DNA of 19,522 nucleotides from NCBI GenBank assembly GCA_964507105.1, contig CAZDOR010000011.1:1-19522 (forward strand), read 5' to 3'. Shown in pieces: positions 1-6,722 of the stretch. A model generated the notes under the pieces. That model was given only the letters and a program-made list of their open reading frames with translations. It did no database searches and had not been told where the DNA came from. Origin of the DNA: PWPS01 sp964507105. Lineage in GTDB: Bacteria > Patescibacteriota > Minisyncoccia > Minisyncoccales > PWPS01. The position numbers and the translations under genes were made by a program. Each line of letters opens with the position of its first letter. The first letter of the stretch is position 1.

Positions 1-210
1 ACCTGGAAAAAGGAGGACGGTCTACCCATAGTTCATTACAGCTCTCAAAAACCGGACGAAAGAGAGGGTAGACATGTAGATCACATCAATCAAGAGCATT
101 TCAAAGAGTTTTTAAGAGAGGTGAAGGGTTTTTACTTCGATCTTATTTTAGAAGTAAAAGATAAAGAAAAAAGTGCCAACAAGGTTTTAGGGATTATAAA
201 GAAAAATTAA
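1..210 (+). CDS. uvsE: UV DNA damage endonuclease UvsE/UVDE, C-terminal part
   Basis: Open from base 1 to a TAA at 208-210, giving the last 69 residues; the N-terminal part lies outside the window. UvsE is a TIM-barrel, metal-dependent endonuclease that nicks 5' of UV photoproducts. The visible part shows the family's C-terminal pattern: WKKEDG, then VHYSSQ with a His expected to be a metal ligand, a GRHVDHI segment, and FDLILEVKDKE, whose Glu corresponds to the family's late metal-binding Glu. The residue two before the His is Ile (P-I-V-H), where I recall the family having a modified Lys (P-K-x-H). Family assignment is by recalled motifs. Confidence is good despite truncation. Confidence 0.8.
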   Translation, partial: TWKKEDGLPIVHYSSQKPDEREGRHVDHINQEHFKEFLREVKGFYFDLILEVKDKEKSANKVLGIIKKN

Positions 211-285
211 CAAAGCATATAATCTCAATTTTACAAAAGCTTACCTAAAAGTGGGTCGACTGTCCGGTTATTCTTGTAGTATAGC

Positions 286-314
286 TTGACAAAAAACTAT
301 AATATTTGTATAAT
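286..314 (+). promoter_or_regulatory. Consensus sigma-70 promoter of the 67-aa membrane protein gene
   Basis: TTGACA at 286-291 and TATAAT at 309-314 are both perfect matches, separated by exactly 17 bases. The start codon of the downstream small gene is at 360, giving a leader of roughly 40 bases that contains an SD sequence at 347-353. It is the strongest promoter-like sequence seen in the window. Confidence 0.9.
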
Positions 315-359
315 ATAAATAGTGAAGCAGTTTTACATAAACCAAAAGGAGGGTTAAAG

Positions 360-563
360 ATGGAATTATTGAGACTATTTTTAATAGTTTCTTTGCTGGT
401 GTTGGTTATTTTTATTGGGTCTTCATTGGTTAATATTTTAATTGAAAGTAACTCGGTAGTATTTAATCCGGAAATAAACATAGAAGAGCTTACACGGAAC
501 GACTCTCTGAACAATTCGTTTTTTAAAACTTCTTCACTTGAAAGGCTCAGCATAAAATGCTGA
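360..563 (+). CDS. Small single-pass membrane protein, 67 aa, unknown family
   Basis: I do not recognise the family. ATG at 360 is preceded by AGGAGGG (347-353) at a suitable distance; the same frame is open further upstream from a TTG at 306, but that start lies inside the promoter. Residues about 4-28 (MELLRLFLIVSLLVLVIFIG and on) form one hydrophobic segment, followed by a polar 40-residue tail rich in Asn and Ser that ends in Cys. The gene is a complete unit: consensus promoter, strong SD, and a terminator whose stem includes the last codons and the TGA stop. A small secreted or membrane-anchored peptide is possible. Alternatively the transcript could act mainly as RNA with the ORF incidental. 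Confidence 0.65.
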   Translation: MELLRLFLIVSLLVLVIFIGSSLVNILIESNSVVFNPEINIEELTRNDSLNNSFFKTSSLERLSIKC

Positions 564-575
564 GCTTATTTTTTT
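545..575 (+). terminator. Rho-independent terminator overlapping the stop codon
   Basis: Perfect 9-bp stem GCTCAGCAT (545-553) with ATGCTGAGC (557-565), a three-base loop AAA, then TTATTTTTTT (566-575). The TGA stop of the small membrane protein (561-563) lies inside the right arm. Confidence 0.9.
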
Positions 576-626
576 GCAATTCGATCATTTTCATATAAAA
601 TTTAAAAAGAAATAAGATTAATTAAT

Positions 627-1220
627 ATGTCTGAAAAAAATATAGAAGTGGAACTCAGGGCTGAAATATCAAACAGTAGAGTTGATCGTTTATCTAAAAA
701 ATTGAAAAAAAATTACAGTTTAAAGACTCGGAATAAACGGTTGGCAATTACCTTCTTTGATGACAATCTTGATGTTAGGGTGCGAATCAATACCGGTGGA
801 GAGGCTGAGTTCGTTGTTAAAAAAGGTGAGTTTCATAGTGGAAGCAGGATTGAGAGGTCTCAAAAAATAAAAAAGGACCAATTTTTAGGAATAATCGACA
901 ACCTACTTCTTTTTGATTTTGAAAGCGTGGAAGTTATGGAGAGAAAGAATATTCGTTTTGATTTAGGTGAAGGAATGGAATTGTCTTTAGTTACCGCCGG
1001 ACCGATAGCTTACGTCGAATTGGAAAAAGTTTGCAGCGATTCTGAAGTTGATCGAGCCAGGGAAAAATTAACAAACATAATGAACAAATTGAATTTAGAA
1101 GTGATCGAAAAGGAAGGTTTCTATGAATTATGCAGGAAACTTTCAGAAAAAGTAGACTGGAATTATGAAGATAGCGAGGAAGATAAAAAGAAGCTAAGGA
1201 GCAAGCTATCAGAATATTAA
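627..1220 (+). CDS. Divergent CYTH-domain protein
   Basis: CYTH proteins (CyaB-type adenylate cyclase / thiamine triphosphatase superfamily) bind triphosphates and divalent metal in a beta-tunnel. The N-terminus has EVELRA (residues 7-12), an ExExR version of the ExExK motif, then DVRVRI (R-x-R) and FVVKKG, all expected strand motifs. The family's later K-I-E-L-D ... LG.FVEIE stretch is degenerate: MELSL then YVELEK, so the usual metal-binding Asp looks lost. About 40 charged residues follow the domain. No SD is visible before the ATG. The gene overlaps the next by one base (TAATG at 1218-1222), so it is probably co-transcribed and translationally coupled with the DNA glycosylase. Family fairly sure; substrate and activity unknown. 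Compare the canonical CYTH gene at 18795. Confidence 0.7.
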   Translation: MSEKNIEVELRAEISNSRVDRLSKKLKKNYSLKTRNKRLAITFFDDNLDVRVRINTGGEAEFVVKKGEFHSGSRIERSQKIKKDQFLGIIDNLLLFDFESVEVMERKNIRFDLGEGMELSLVTAGPIAYVELEKVCSDSEVDRAREKLTNIMNKLNLEVIEKEGFYELCRKLSEKVDWNYEDSEEDKKKLRSKLSEY

Positions 1221-1750
1221 TGTGCAAAATACTAAAACAAAACTTTTTTGACAGGTCTGCGATTGAAGTTAGTAAGGATCTTTTGGGTAAATATCTGGTT
1301 AAAAAATCTGGTGGTGCAGAGGCAGTAAAGAAAATTACTGAAGTTGAAGCTTATGATGGGATTGAGGATAAAGCTTGCCACGCAAGCAGTGGGAGAACTA
1401 AGCGGAACAAGATAATGTTCGGCGCTCCCGGGTTTTGGTATATGTATTTAATTTATGGGGTTTATGATATGCTTAACGTTGTTACCGGTCCCGATAAATA
1501 TCCTTCGGCGATTCTCATAAGAGGAGTTGAAGGGATGAATGGTCCCGGAATACTTACTCGTGATTTGGACATAAAAAGAAGAGATTTCAAAAACAAAAAG
1601 ATCTCTCCTGAAACAGGTCTTTGGATCGAGGATAGGGGTTTTGTAATCGAAGAGAGTGACATTTCCACCAAAAAAAGAGTAGGAGTAGACTACGCCGAGG
1701 AGTGGGCGGATAAAAAGTGGCGTTTTAAAATAAAGAACAAAAAACTTTAA
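1220..1750 (+). CDS. Alkyladenine (3-methyladenine) DNA glycosylase, AAG/MPG family
   Basis: Base-excision repair glycosylase that removes alkylated purines, hypoxanthine and similar lesions. Nearly every family block is visible: N-terminal F-F-D-R ... KDLLGKYL, ITEVEAYDG with the catalytic Glu (about residue 42), the ACHAS block, RNKIMFG, FWYMYLIYGVYDMLNV including the intercalating-Tyr region, AILIRGVEG, NGPGILTR, and the C-terminal RVGVDYAEEW. The length of 176 aa is slightly short for the roughly 190-200 aa family. The start codon overlaps the stop of the CYTH gene, so the two form a two-gene transcription unit. With the neighbouring uvsE, this makes a small DNA-repair neighbourhood. Confidence 0.93.
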   Translation: MCKILKQNFFDRSAIEVSKDLLGKYLVKKSGGAEAVKKITEVEAYDGIEDKACHASSGRTKRNKIMFGAPGFWYMYLIYGVYDMLNVVTGPDKYPSAILIRGVEGMNGPGILTRDLDIKRRDFKNKKISPETGLWIEDRGFVIEESDISTKKRVGVDYAEEWADKKWRFKIKNKKL

Positions 1751-1820
1751 GCTGAAATTTGGCTAATGGTTTTTGTGTAAAAAGCTATAAAATTTTTATT
1801 CTTATAAAGTTTCAAGATAA

Positions 1821-3191
1821 ATGAATGTCATTGAGAAACCGATTTTACCAACTCTTTTTTTGCTTTCTTGGCCGATAATGATCGGAGAAGGAATGCAGTT
1901 AATGTATAATCTTGTGGACACTCTTTGGATTGGACAGCTCGGTGCTGATGAGTTAGCTGCGGTTTCATTATCTTTTCCTTTAATTTTTGTTATGTTTTCC
2001 GTTGGGGCCGGGTTTTCCATAGCCGGAATGTCTCTGGTATCGCAATATACCGGGGCGAAGCGGCCTGAAAAGGCTAATTTGGTGGCCGGTCAAATTTTGG
2101 GATTTTCAGTTTTGATTTCAATTTTATTTTCGGCAATAGGTTTAATGTTTGGCCGAGAGTTACTTGGAATAATGGGTGCTGAGCCGGAAGTTTTGAATTA
2201 TGCCTGGGAATATTTCAGAATAATTCTTATTGGAGCTCCATTAATTTTTATCTATTTTATATTTTCTTCCGTGATGCAGGGAGTTGGAGATACGAAAACT
2301 CCGATGAAAATTAAAGCCGGCACCGTATTGTTTAATATAGTAATTGATCCCTTCTTGATTTTTGGTTGGTTTTTCTTTCCTCAAATGGGAGTTGTTGGCG
2401 CGGCTGTAGCCACTGTTTTTTCTCGTCTTATTGCTTCCGGGATTGCCGTTTATATATTATTTACCAAAAACAAAGAAATAAAGCTCTTGCCGGGTCATTT
2501 AATTCCCGATTTATCAATAATTAAAAAGATAATCAAAATCGGAACACCGGCGGCAGTTGGTATGTCCGCACTTTCAATAGCTTTGGCGGTTATGACTTAT
2601 ATTGTAACCATGTTCGGAACTTTCGCTTTGGCGGCTTGGGGTATAGTGAGTAGAATAACTTCATTTATAAGACTTCCGTCACAAGGAATCTCCAGATCAA
2701 CGGGAATTTTGGTTGGTCAAAATTTAGGAGCTGACAGATCGGAGGAAGCTGAAAAATCAGCTTGGGCCGGAACGGGGGTGGTTTTTTTAATTATGACCGG
2801 TTTCGCTTTTGCTATTCTTTTTTTAGCCCCTTTTATTATTAGTCCCTTTACTAATCAGCCGGAGGTTGTCGGGATGGGTACCGATTATCTACGGGTTGCG
2901 GGTTTTGCATATATGTTTTTAGGGATACAGATGGTATTATCCGGTGCATTGAAAGGGGCGGGACAAACCTTTGCTCAAATGTTCTTCAGGGTTTTGACTC
3001 TTTGGTTGATGCAGATTCCGTTTTCTTATTTTTTGGCCTTCAGGCTCGATTGGGGAGTTGACGGGATTTGGTGGGGTATATTTTTTGCAAAATTAATTGG
3101 TTGCTTATTGTTGATTGTTTGGTTTAAACAAGGAACTTGGAAAAAGAAAGTTATAGAGTCCGAACCGGGGATTTTTAAGACCACTGGTTAA
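1821..3191 (+). CDS. MATE-family multidrug/cation efflux transporter
   Basis: Polytopic inner-membrane antiporter of the MATE/MatE family, using H+ or Na+ to export organic cations or other compounds. The protein has 456 aa and about twelve hydrophobic segments in two homologous halves. Family features include MYNLVDTLWIGQLG near residue 28, the SLVSQYTGAKR loop, and the repeated equivalent GILVGQNLGADR in the second half, plus VMQGVGDTKTP and its mirror ALKGAGQT. The C-terminal tail is short and basic. No SD precedes ATG 1821; a TATAAA at 1803-1808 lies 12 bases upstream but no good -35 accompanies it. Family is sure; the transported substrate cannot be told. Confidence 0.93.
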   Translation: MNVIEKPILPTLFLLSWPIMIGEGMQLMYNLVDTLWIGQLGADELAAVSLSFPLIFVMFSVGAGFSIAGMSLVSQYTGAKRPEKANLVAGQILGFSVLISILFSAIGLMFGRELLGIMGAEPEVLNYAWEYFRIILIGAPLIFIYFIFSSVMQGVGDTKTPMKIKAGTVLFNIVIDPFLIFGWFFFPQMGVVGAAVATVFSRLIASGIAVYILFTKNKEIKLLPGHLIPDLSIIKKIIKIGTPAAVGMSALSIALAVMTYIVTMFGTFALAAWGIVSRITSFIRLPSQGISRSTGILVGQNLGADRSEEAEKSAWAGTGVVFLIMTGFAFAILFLAPFIISPFTNQPEVVGMGTDYLRVAGFAYMFLGIQMVLSGALKGAGQTFAQMFFRVLTLWLMQIPFSYFLAFRLDWGVDGIWWGIFFAKLIGCLLLIVWFKQGTWKKKVIESEPGIFKTTG

Positions 3192-3261
3192 AAAAGATAA
3201 TATTTTTTCTTTTATTTTTTTTGCTATACTTAAACTAAGAATATAATTCACGCTTTTTCAG

Positions 3262-3288
3262 AAAAAAAGCTGGATTTTGTCCAGCTTT
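3262..3288 (-). terminator. Rho-independent terminator of the zinc-ribbon gene
   Basis: Read on the minus strand: 9-bp stem AAAGCTGGA (3280-3288) with TCCAGCTTT (3266-3274), five-base loop, then a run of T extending to 3262. The T-run exists only on the minus side, so it serves the gene that ends at 3317 and not the MATE gene. Confidence 0.8.
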
Positions 3289-3316
3289 GAAGGGGTAAAG
3301 TAAAAGTAAGTATTAT

Positions 3317-3556
3317 TTATTTTCTTCTGCTTTTTTCATATTCTTTGCGGATAAGAGAATATGAGCCCGACTCGTCCATAAAGTATCCCAGTTCGGTTTT
3401 CAGGTTTCGAATTTCTCTTTTCCTCTCCGAGGCGTTCATCTTTCTTCCGAAATTACTTTTATTTTTCGGAATTTCGGTATAAACCACCCCGCAATTGCTG
3501 CATTTGAGAGTTTTCCTGCTAACTTCCCCGCCAGTGCAACATTTACACTTAAACAT
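3317..3556 (-). CDS. Small cysteine-rich zinc-ribbon-like protein, 79 aa
   Basis: The first 22 residues carry cysteines at 4, 6, 7, 19 and 22 (CxCC ... CSNC), a pattern that could hold one zinc ion in a ribbon or knuckle. The rest is a basic segment (about residues 33-50, many Lys/Arg) with a helical, mixed-charge C-terminus. This suggests a small nucleic-acid-binding or regulatory protein, but I know no named family for it. The gene is monocistronic and well signalled on its strand: TGGACA / 16 bp / TATAAT promoter, SD GGGAGGGG (3565-3572) eight bases before the ATG, and its own terminator. It lies between two plus-strand genes. Confidence 0.75.
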   Translation of the reverse strand: MFKCKCCTGGEVSRKTLKCSNCGVVYTEIPKNKSNFGRKMNASERKREIRNLKTELGYFMDESGSYSLIRKEYEKSRRK

Positions 3557-3579
3557 TTTATCAACCCCTCCCTTTTTTA

Positions 3580-3607
3580 ATTATAAAGATTTTTATTTTT
3601 TTGTCCA
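3580..3607 (-). promoter_or_regulatory. Sigma-70 promoter of the zinc-ribbon gene
   Basis: On the minus strand, TGGACA (3602-3607) and TATAAT (3580-3585) are separated by 16 bases. Transcription would start about 17 bases before the ATG at 3556, with the GGGAGGGG SD inside the leader. Confidence 0.7.
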
Positions 3608-3626
3608 TGTTAAATAATATATTATC

Positions 3627-4445
3627 GTGAAAAAGTTAATTTTAATTTTCATTGTCGGTTTAATTTTTCTTTTTGCCTATACTAACTTCGAAGATTCGGA
3701 AATTAAAGATTATTATGATCGATCAAATGGTGAGGAAGAAAATATTGATATCGAAAAACCAAATAATGACAAAAAGGATTCAGAGGCCCGAATTGCCATT
3801 ATAATTGATGATCTCGGATATAACTCCCACTTGAATCAAAAACTTTTGAAAATAGAAGAACCTCTTACTGTGGCTATTTTACCTTTTTTGGAGAATACGG
3901 AAAAAGCCGTAGATAATTTTATGGATGCTGATAATTTCGAACTGATTTTGCATATGCCACTTGAGCCCGTTGATGATAGGCATCGTGAAGAAGACATGAT
4001 AATGACTTATCATTCCCGAGAAGAAATAAAACGTCTTTTCAATAGAGCGGTTTCGGAGATGAGAGGCCGAGTGGTTGGTGTAAATAACCATAAAGGATCT
4101 AAATTCACCTCCGATAGAAAAAAGATGAGAGAGTTTTTAGAGGCAGTTAAAGACAATAATATGTTTTTTATAGACAGTGTTACCATAGATAGTTCAGTCG
4201 GGTTCGAATTGGCGAAAAAAATGGAAATTCCCGCGACTGAAAGAGATCTATTTTTGGATTACGTGGATGAAAAGCCGGCGATAAGAAAAAATTTACGCAA
4301 AGCAGAAGAGTTAGCTCTGAAAGAAGGCTTGGCTGTAGTTATAGGCCACCATAAAGAAAATACTTTGGAAGTTTTGCAGAAAGAATTGCCTGGAATGCAA
4401 AACAGGGGGGTGGAGTTGGTTAAAGTATCCGAAATTATAAATTAA
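3627..4445 (+). CDS. Divergent polysaccharide deacetylase, YibQ/DUF610 type, membrane-anchored
   Basis: Member of the divergent polysaccharide deacetylase family (Polysacc_deac_2, YibQ), NodB-fold enzymes of the cell envelope. Residues 3-18 are one hydrophobic segment after two lysines, a signal anchor. An acidic linker follows (about 20-52), then the domain: IIIDDLG (58-64), LTVAILP (80-86), LHMPLEP (108-114), GVNNHKGS (151-158), FIDS (181-184) and VIGHH (238-242), all in family order with Asp and His residues intact. The start is GTG at 3627, chosen because it opens exactly at the signal anchor; no SD is visible. The next gene, also membrane-anchored, follows after 35 bases. Biochemical substrate is not established for this family. 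Confidence 0.88.
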   Translation: MKKLILIFIVGLIFLFAYTNFEDSEIKDYYDRSNGEEENIDIEKPNNDKKDSEARIAIIIDDLGYNSHLNQKLLKIEEPLTVAILPFLENTEKAVDNFMDADNFELILHMPLEPVDDRHREEDMIMTYHSREEIKRLFNRAVSEMRGRVVGVNNHKGSKFTSDRKKMREFLEAVKDNNMFFIDSVTIDSSVGFELAKKMEIPATERDLFLDYVDEKPAIRKNLRKAEELALKEGLAVVIGHHKENTLEVLQKELPGMQNRGVELVKVSEIIN

Positions 4446-4480
4446 TAATTAAATATTGAAAATTTAAATTAAAACAATCT

Positions 4481-5185
4481 ATGCCCATTAAAAAAATAAT
4501 TTTTATAATTATTAGTTTATTATTAATAATAACTATTTTTATGATTCAAGAACCAAATCAGAAAGAAAAAAACTCGGAAAAAATTGAAGAAACTATGGTA
4601 GAGTTACCCGATCCTGATAAAGCGGGTGATCTATCTCTTGAAGAGTCTATATCGGAACGAAGGTCGATAAGAAATTATCAAGATAATCCGCTTACTCTAA
4701 AAGAAATTTCCCAAATACTTTGGTCCGCTCAGGGGATAACTGATCCGGCTTCGGATTTCAGAGCCGCTCCTTCGGCCGGTGCTCTTTATCCACTTTCTCT
4801 ATATTTGAGTATAAATAATGTTGAAAATTTGGATCCGGGACTCTATGAGTATATTGTTGATGACCATGAATTAAAATTAAAATTGGATAAAAGTGTTAAG
4901 GATGAAATTTATAATGTCGCTCTTCAACAAACTTCAATAAAAGAAAGTAGTGTTATTTTCATAATTGCTGCTGATTATGAAATAACGGAAAGAAAGTATC
5001 GCGATAGAGCGCAAAGGTATGTTCATATGGAGGCCGGTCATGCGGGGCAAAATATATATTTACAGACTACGGCTCTTGATTTGGGTACGGTTGCCATAGG
5101 CGCTTTTCATGATGATGGATTGAAAGAGATTTTGGGCATTGATGAAGATCCGATTTATCTTTTTCCGGTGGGAAATAAAAATTGA
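4481..5185 (+). CDS. SagB-type nitroreductase-family oxidoreductase, membrane-anchored
   Basis: FMN-dependent nitroreductase fold of the SagB/ThcOx group. Family blocks in order: LPDP then SLEESISERRSIR with the phosphate-binding RRSIR (60-64), the LSQILW-like ISQILWSAQGI (76-86), APSAGALYP (96-104), GLYEY, a YVHMEAGHAGQN block, LGTVAIGAF and a closing FPVGN. An N-terminal hydrophobic segment (residues 4-22) would tether the enzyme outside the membrane. True SagB proteins form azoles in peptide toxins together with SagC/SagD; no such partners are visible here, so a stand-alone oxidoreductase of the same subfamily is more likely. It sits 35 bases after the deacetylase gene, probably in one transcript. 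No SD seen. Confidence 0.88.
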   Translation: MPIKKIIFIIISLLLIITIFMIQEPNQKEKNSEKIEETMVELPDPDKAGDLSLEESISERRSIRNYQDNPLTLKEISQILWSAQGITDPASDFRAAPSAGALYPLSLYLSINNVENLDPGLYEYIVDDHELKLKLDKSVKDEIYNVALQQTSIKESSVIFIIAADYEITERKYRDRAQRYVHMEAGHAGQNIYLQTTALDLGTVAIGAFHDDGLKEILGIDEDPIYLFPVGNKN

Positions 5186-5361
5186 CGGACACGAAATTAT
5201 TTTGTTTGCAATTGAACAATGAAAACAGTTAAGTTTAAGGGCAAAAAATTTATTTGATATCAGAATGTATACGTTTCGTTTGCAAAATTGTAAAGTGAAT
5301 GGGCAAAGAGAGGGGTAGAGGTTGTTACAGTTTAAAACTTGTAAAGGCATAAAAGCAAAAC

Positions 5362-5395
5362 AAAAAAGGGTGCAATTTACACCCTTTTAATTTTT
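5362..5395. terminator. Bidirectional terminator between sagB-like and tmk genes
   Basis: Nine-base-pair stem AAAAGGGTG (5364-5372) with CACCCTTTT (5380-5388) and a seven-base loop. The plus-strand exit reads TTTTAATTTTT, the minus-strand exit TTTTTTGTTTTG. It therefore can end both the converging sagB-like transcript and the tmk transcript, which stops at 5397. Confidence 0.85.
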
Positions 5396-5396
5396 C

Positions 5397-5972
5397 CTAA
5401 ACCTCCTTTATTATCTTATTTGTTATTTTTTGTGTTACTTTATCGATTGGTAAAGTTGCATCTATAACGGAAAACCTATCGGGATAAATTCGGGATAATT
5501 CTTTATATCTTTCATTCTTTTGTCGTAACCATTTCGGGACGGAATGATGATCTAAAACTTCCTTTCTCTTCTTAAGAACGGTTTCTGGATTGATGTTAAG
5601 CAAAAATGTCTTATTCGGTTTCGGCAGGTTTTTTGTGAGATTGTTTGCCTCCGACAAGCTCATTTCTTCATTGGATGAATAGAAAGAATCTATATACCGA
5701 TCCCATAAAAATATAGTCTCCGAGCCATCTTCTATTTTTTTCAAAGAGTTCTTAATATCCAACAAGAATAATTCATTTCTGAGCCAAGGATCTATTTTTT
5801 TAACGTTATTACGAATAAATTTTCCTAAAAGTGTCTCATCCGGACTTTTCAGAATTTTTACTTCATAACCTCGTTCTTGCAATGTGGACTTCACTAAAGG
5901 AGCTTGAGTCGATTTTCCCGCTCCATCGATCCCTTCCAGGCTAAACATATTTTTTGGTTTTTTAATGTCCAT
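5397..5972 (-). CDS. tmk: Thymidylate kinase-like protein
   Basis: Phosphorylates dTMP to dTDP in dTTP synthesis, if the assignment holds. Visible: P-loop GIDGAGKST (14-22) within FSLEGIDGAGKST, DRYIDS (91-96) matching the family DRY motif, and a final VIDAT element near residues 164-168. The usual bacterial F-x-REPGGT stretch is replaced by KSPDETLLGKFIR (42-54), closer in appearance to the FPDR-type kinases, and the LID region is atypical, so a related deoxynucleoside or polyphosphate kinase remains possible. SD AAGGAGGT sits just upstream of the ATG at 5972. The gene diverges from the pyrE-guaA unit and has its own promoter. Confidence 0.82.
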   Translation of the reverse strand: MDIKKPKNMFSLEGIDGAGKSTQAPLVKSTLQERGYEVKILKSPDETLLGKFIRNNVKKIDPWLRNELFLLDIKNSLKKIEDGSETIFLWDRYIDSFYSSNEEMSLSEANNLTKNLPKPNKTFLLNINPETVLKKRKEVLDHHSVPKWLRQKNERYKELSRIYPDRFSVIDATLPIDKVTQKITNKIIKEV

Positions 5973-5993
5973 AAGAATACCTCCTTTTATTTT

Positions 5994-6021
5994 ATTATAG
6001 TACTTTTTTTTTATTTTTCAA
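5994..6021 (-). promoter_or_regulatory. Promoter of tmk
   Basis: Minus strand: TTGAAA (6016-6021), 16-base spacer, TATAAT (5994-5999), followed by a short leader with SD AAGGAGGT before the start at 5972. The -35 is only ten bases from the -35 of the divergent pyrE-like promoter, so the two polymerases would compete for this site. Confidence 0.75.
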
Positions 6022-6031
6022 GCAAAGCATT

Positions 6032-6060
6032 TTGACATAAGTTAATTTTTATTTTATACT
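6032..6060 (+). promoter_or_regulatory. Promoter of the pyrE-like/guaA unit
   Basis: TTGACA (6032-6037) is perfect; TATACT (6055-6060) is one base off consensus; the spacer is 17 bases. The start codon lies at 6120, leaving a leader of about 50 AT-rich bases without a visible SD. Confidence 0.82.
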
Positions 6061-6119
6061 ATAATAATATTAATATTTTTAAATATTTTGAAACTTAAAA
6101 AACTGATCTTTACGAAATA

Positions 6120-6722
6120 ATGATTGATACACTTCAGGAGTCTTTAAAATATCCGGATTTTTTTCAATTTGATTTGGAGGGAAGGGGAATAGAAGTTAAG
6201 CCGGGGAGGTTCGCTCCTACTTATATTAACATGAAAGCCACCTGGAAGAATCCATCCCTTATTTCGAAAATGTCTTATGAATTACAAAAGAAATGTTTGG
6301 ATGCTGATTGCGTAATAGGGATTGAAACGGGTGGAAGCCCTTATGCGGTATCAATTGCAAATAATCTGGGAATAAGTTTGCTTTTGGCAAGAAAAGAACC
6401 GAAGCGAGATTTAGGTATTTTAGCTGGTAATCTCAATGGAGATTATGAAAAATTTGCTATTGTGGACGACGTTTTGGCTTCGGGTGGTTCAATGAAAGCC
6501 GCTTTTGAGAGCATAAAAGAGCTGGGTAAAGGAGTTATTTGCGTAGCCGTAATTTCTTATGGATTGGATGATTTGATTTCTAAAAAATATAATATCGAAG
6601 TTCGTACTCTATATGATGTAGATGATATTCTCAATTGTTTTGAAAAAGAAAAGAAGAAAAGATTAGAAGCATATATTCAAGACTATAAGGATAAATTAAA
6701 AAATAAATTATATGGAAAGTGA
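6120..6722 (+). CDS. pyrE: Orotate phosphoribosyltransferase-like PRTase
   Basis: Type I phosphoribosyltransferase. The 13-residue PRPP-binding motif is clear: FAIVDDVLASGGSM (112-125). GIETGGSPYA (67-76) and ARKEPK (90-95) match OPRT positions, the latter being the mobile catalytic loop. The His of the usual OPRT R-K-E-x-K-x-H-G loop is absent (RKEPKRDLG), so the enzyme may use another base, or act with altered rate. The C-terminus is a lysine-rich helix. Because it overlaps guaA by 11 bases, a purine salvage role cannot be ruled out from sequence alone, although the loop favours OPRT. No SD is visible; it has a strong promoter at 6032-6060. Confidence 0.75.
   Translation: MIDTLQESLKYPDFFQFDLEGRGIEVKPGRFAPTYINMKATWKNPSLISKMSYELQKKCLDADCVIGIETGGSPYAVSIANNLGISLLLARKEPKRDLGILAGNLNGDYEKFAIVDDVLASGGSMKAAFESIKELGKGVICVAVISYGLDDLISKKYNIEVRTLYDVDDILNCFEKEKKKRLEAYIQDYKDKLKNKLYGK

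Noticed and set aside
245..553. 102-codon minus-strand frame
   Set aside because: Antisense to the small membrane-protein gene, which has full expression signals; no minus-strand signals are seen.
4481..5185. A RiPP azole-toxin cluster around the SagB-type gene
   Set aside because: No SagC/SagD cyclodehydratase or short precursor peptide is visible nearby.
5220..5255. 12-codon ORF beginning ATGAAAACAGTTAA, similar to one at 18565
   Set aside because: The shared run is 14 bases, expected by chance several times in AT-rich DNA of this length, and neither ORF has an SD.
5200..5290. Two similar segments around TTTGTTTGCAA / TTTCGTTTGCAAAATTG
   Set aside because: Similarity covers only about 12 bases with gaps; no third copy or spacing pattern, so not a CRISPR or repeat array.
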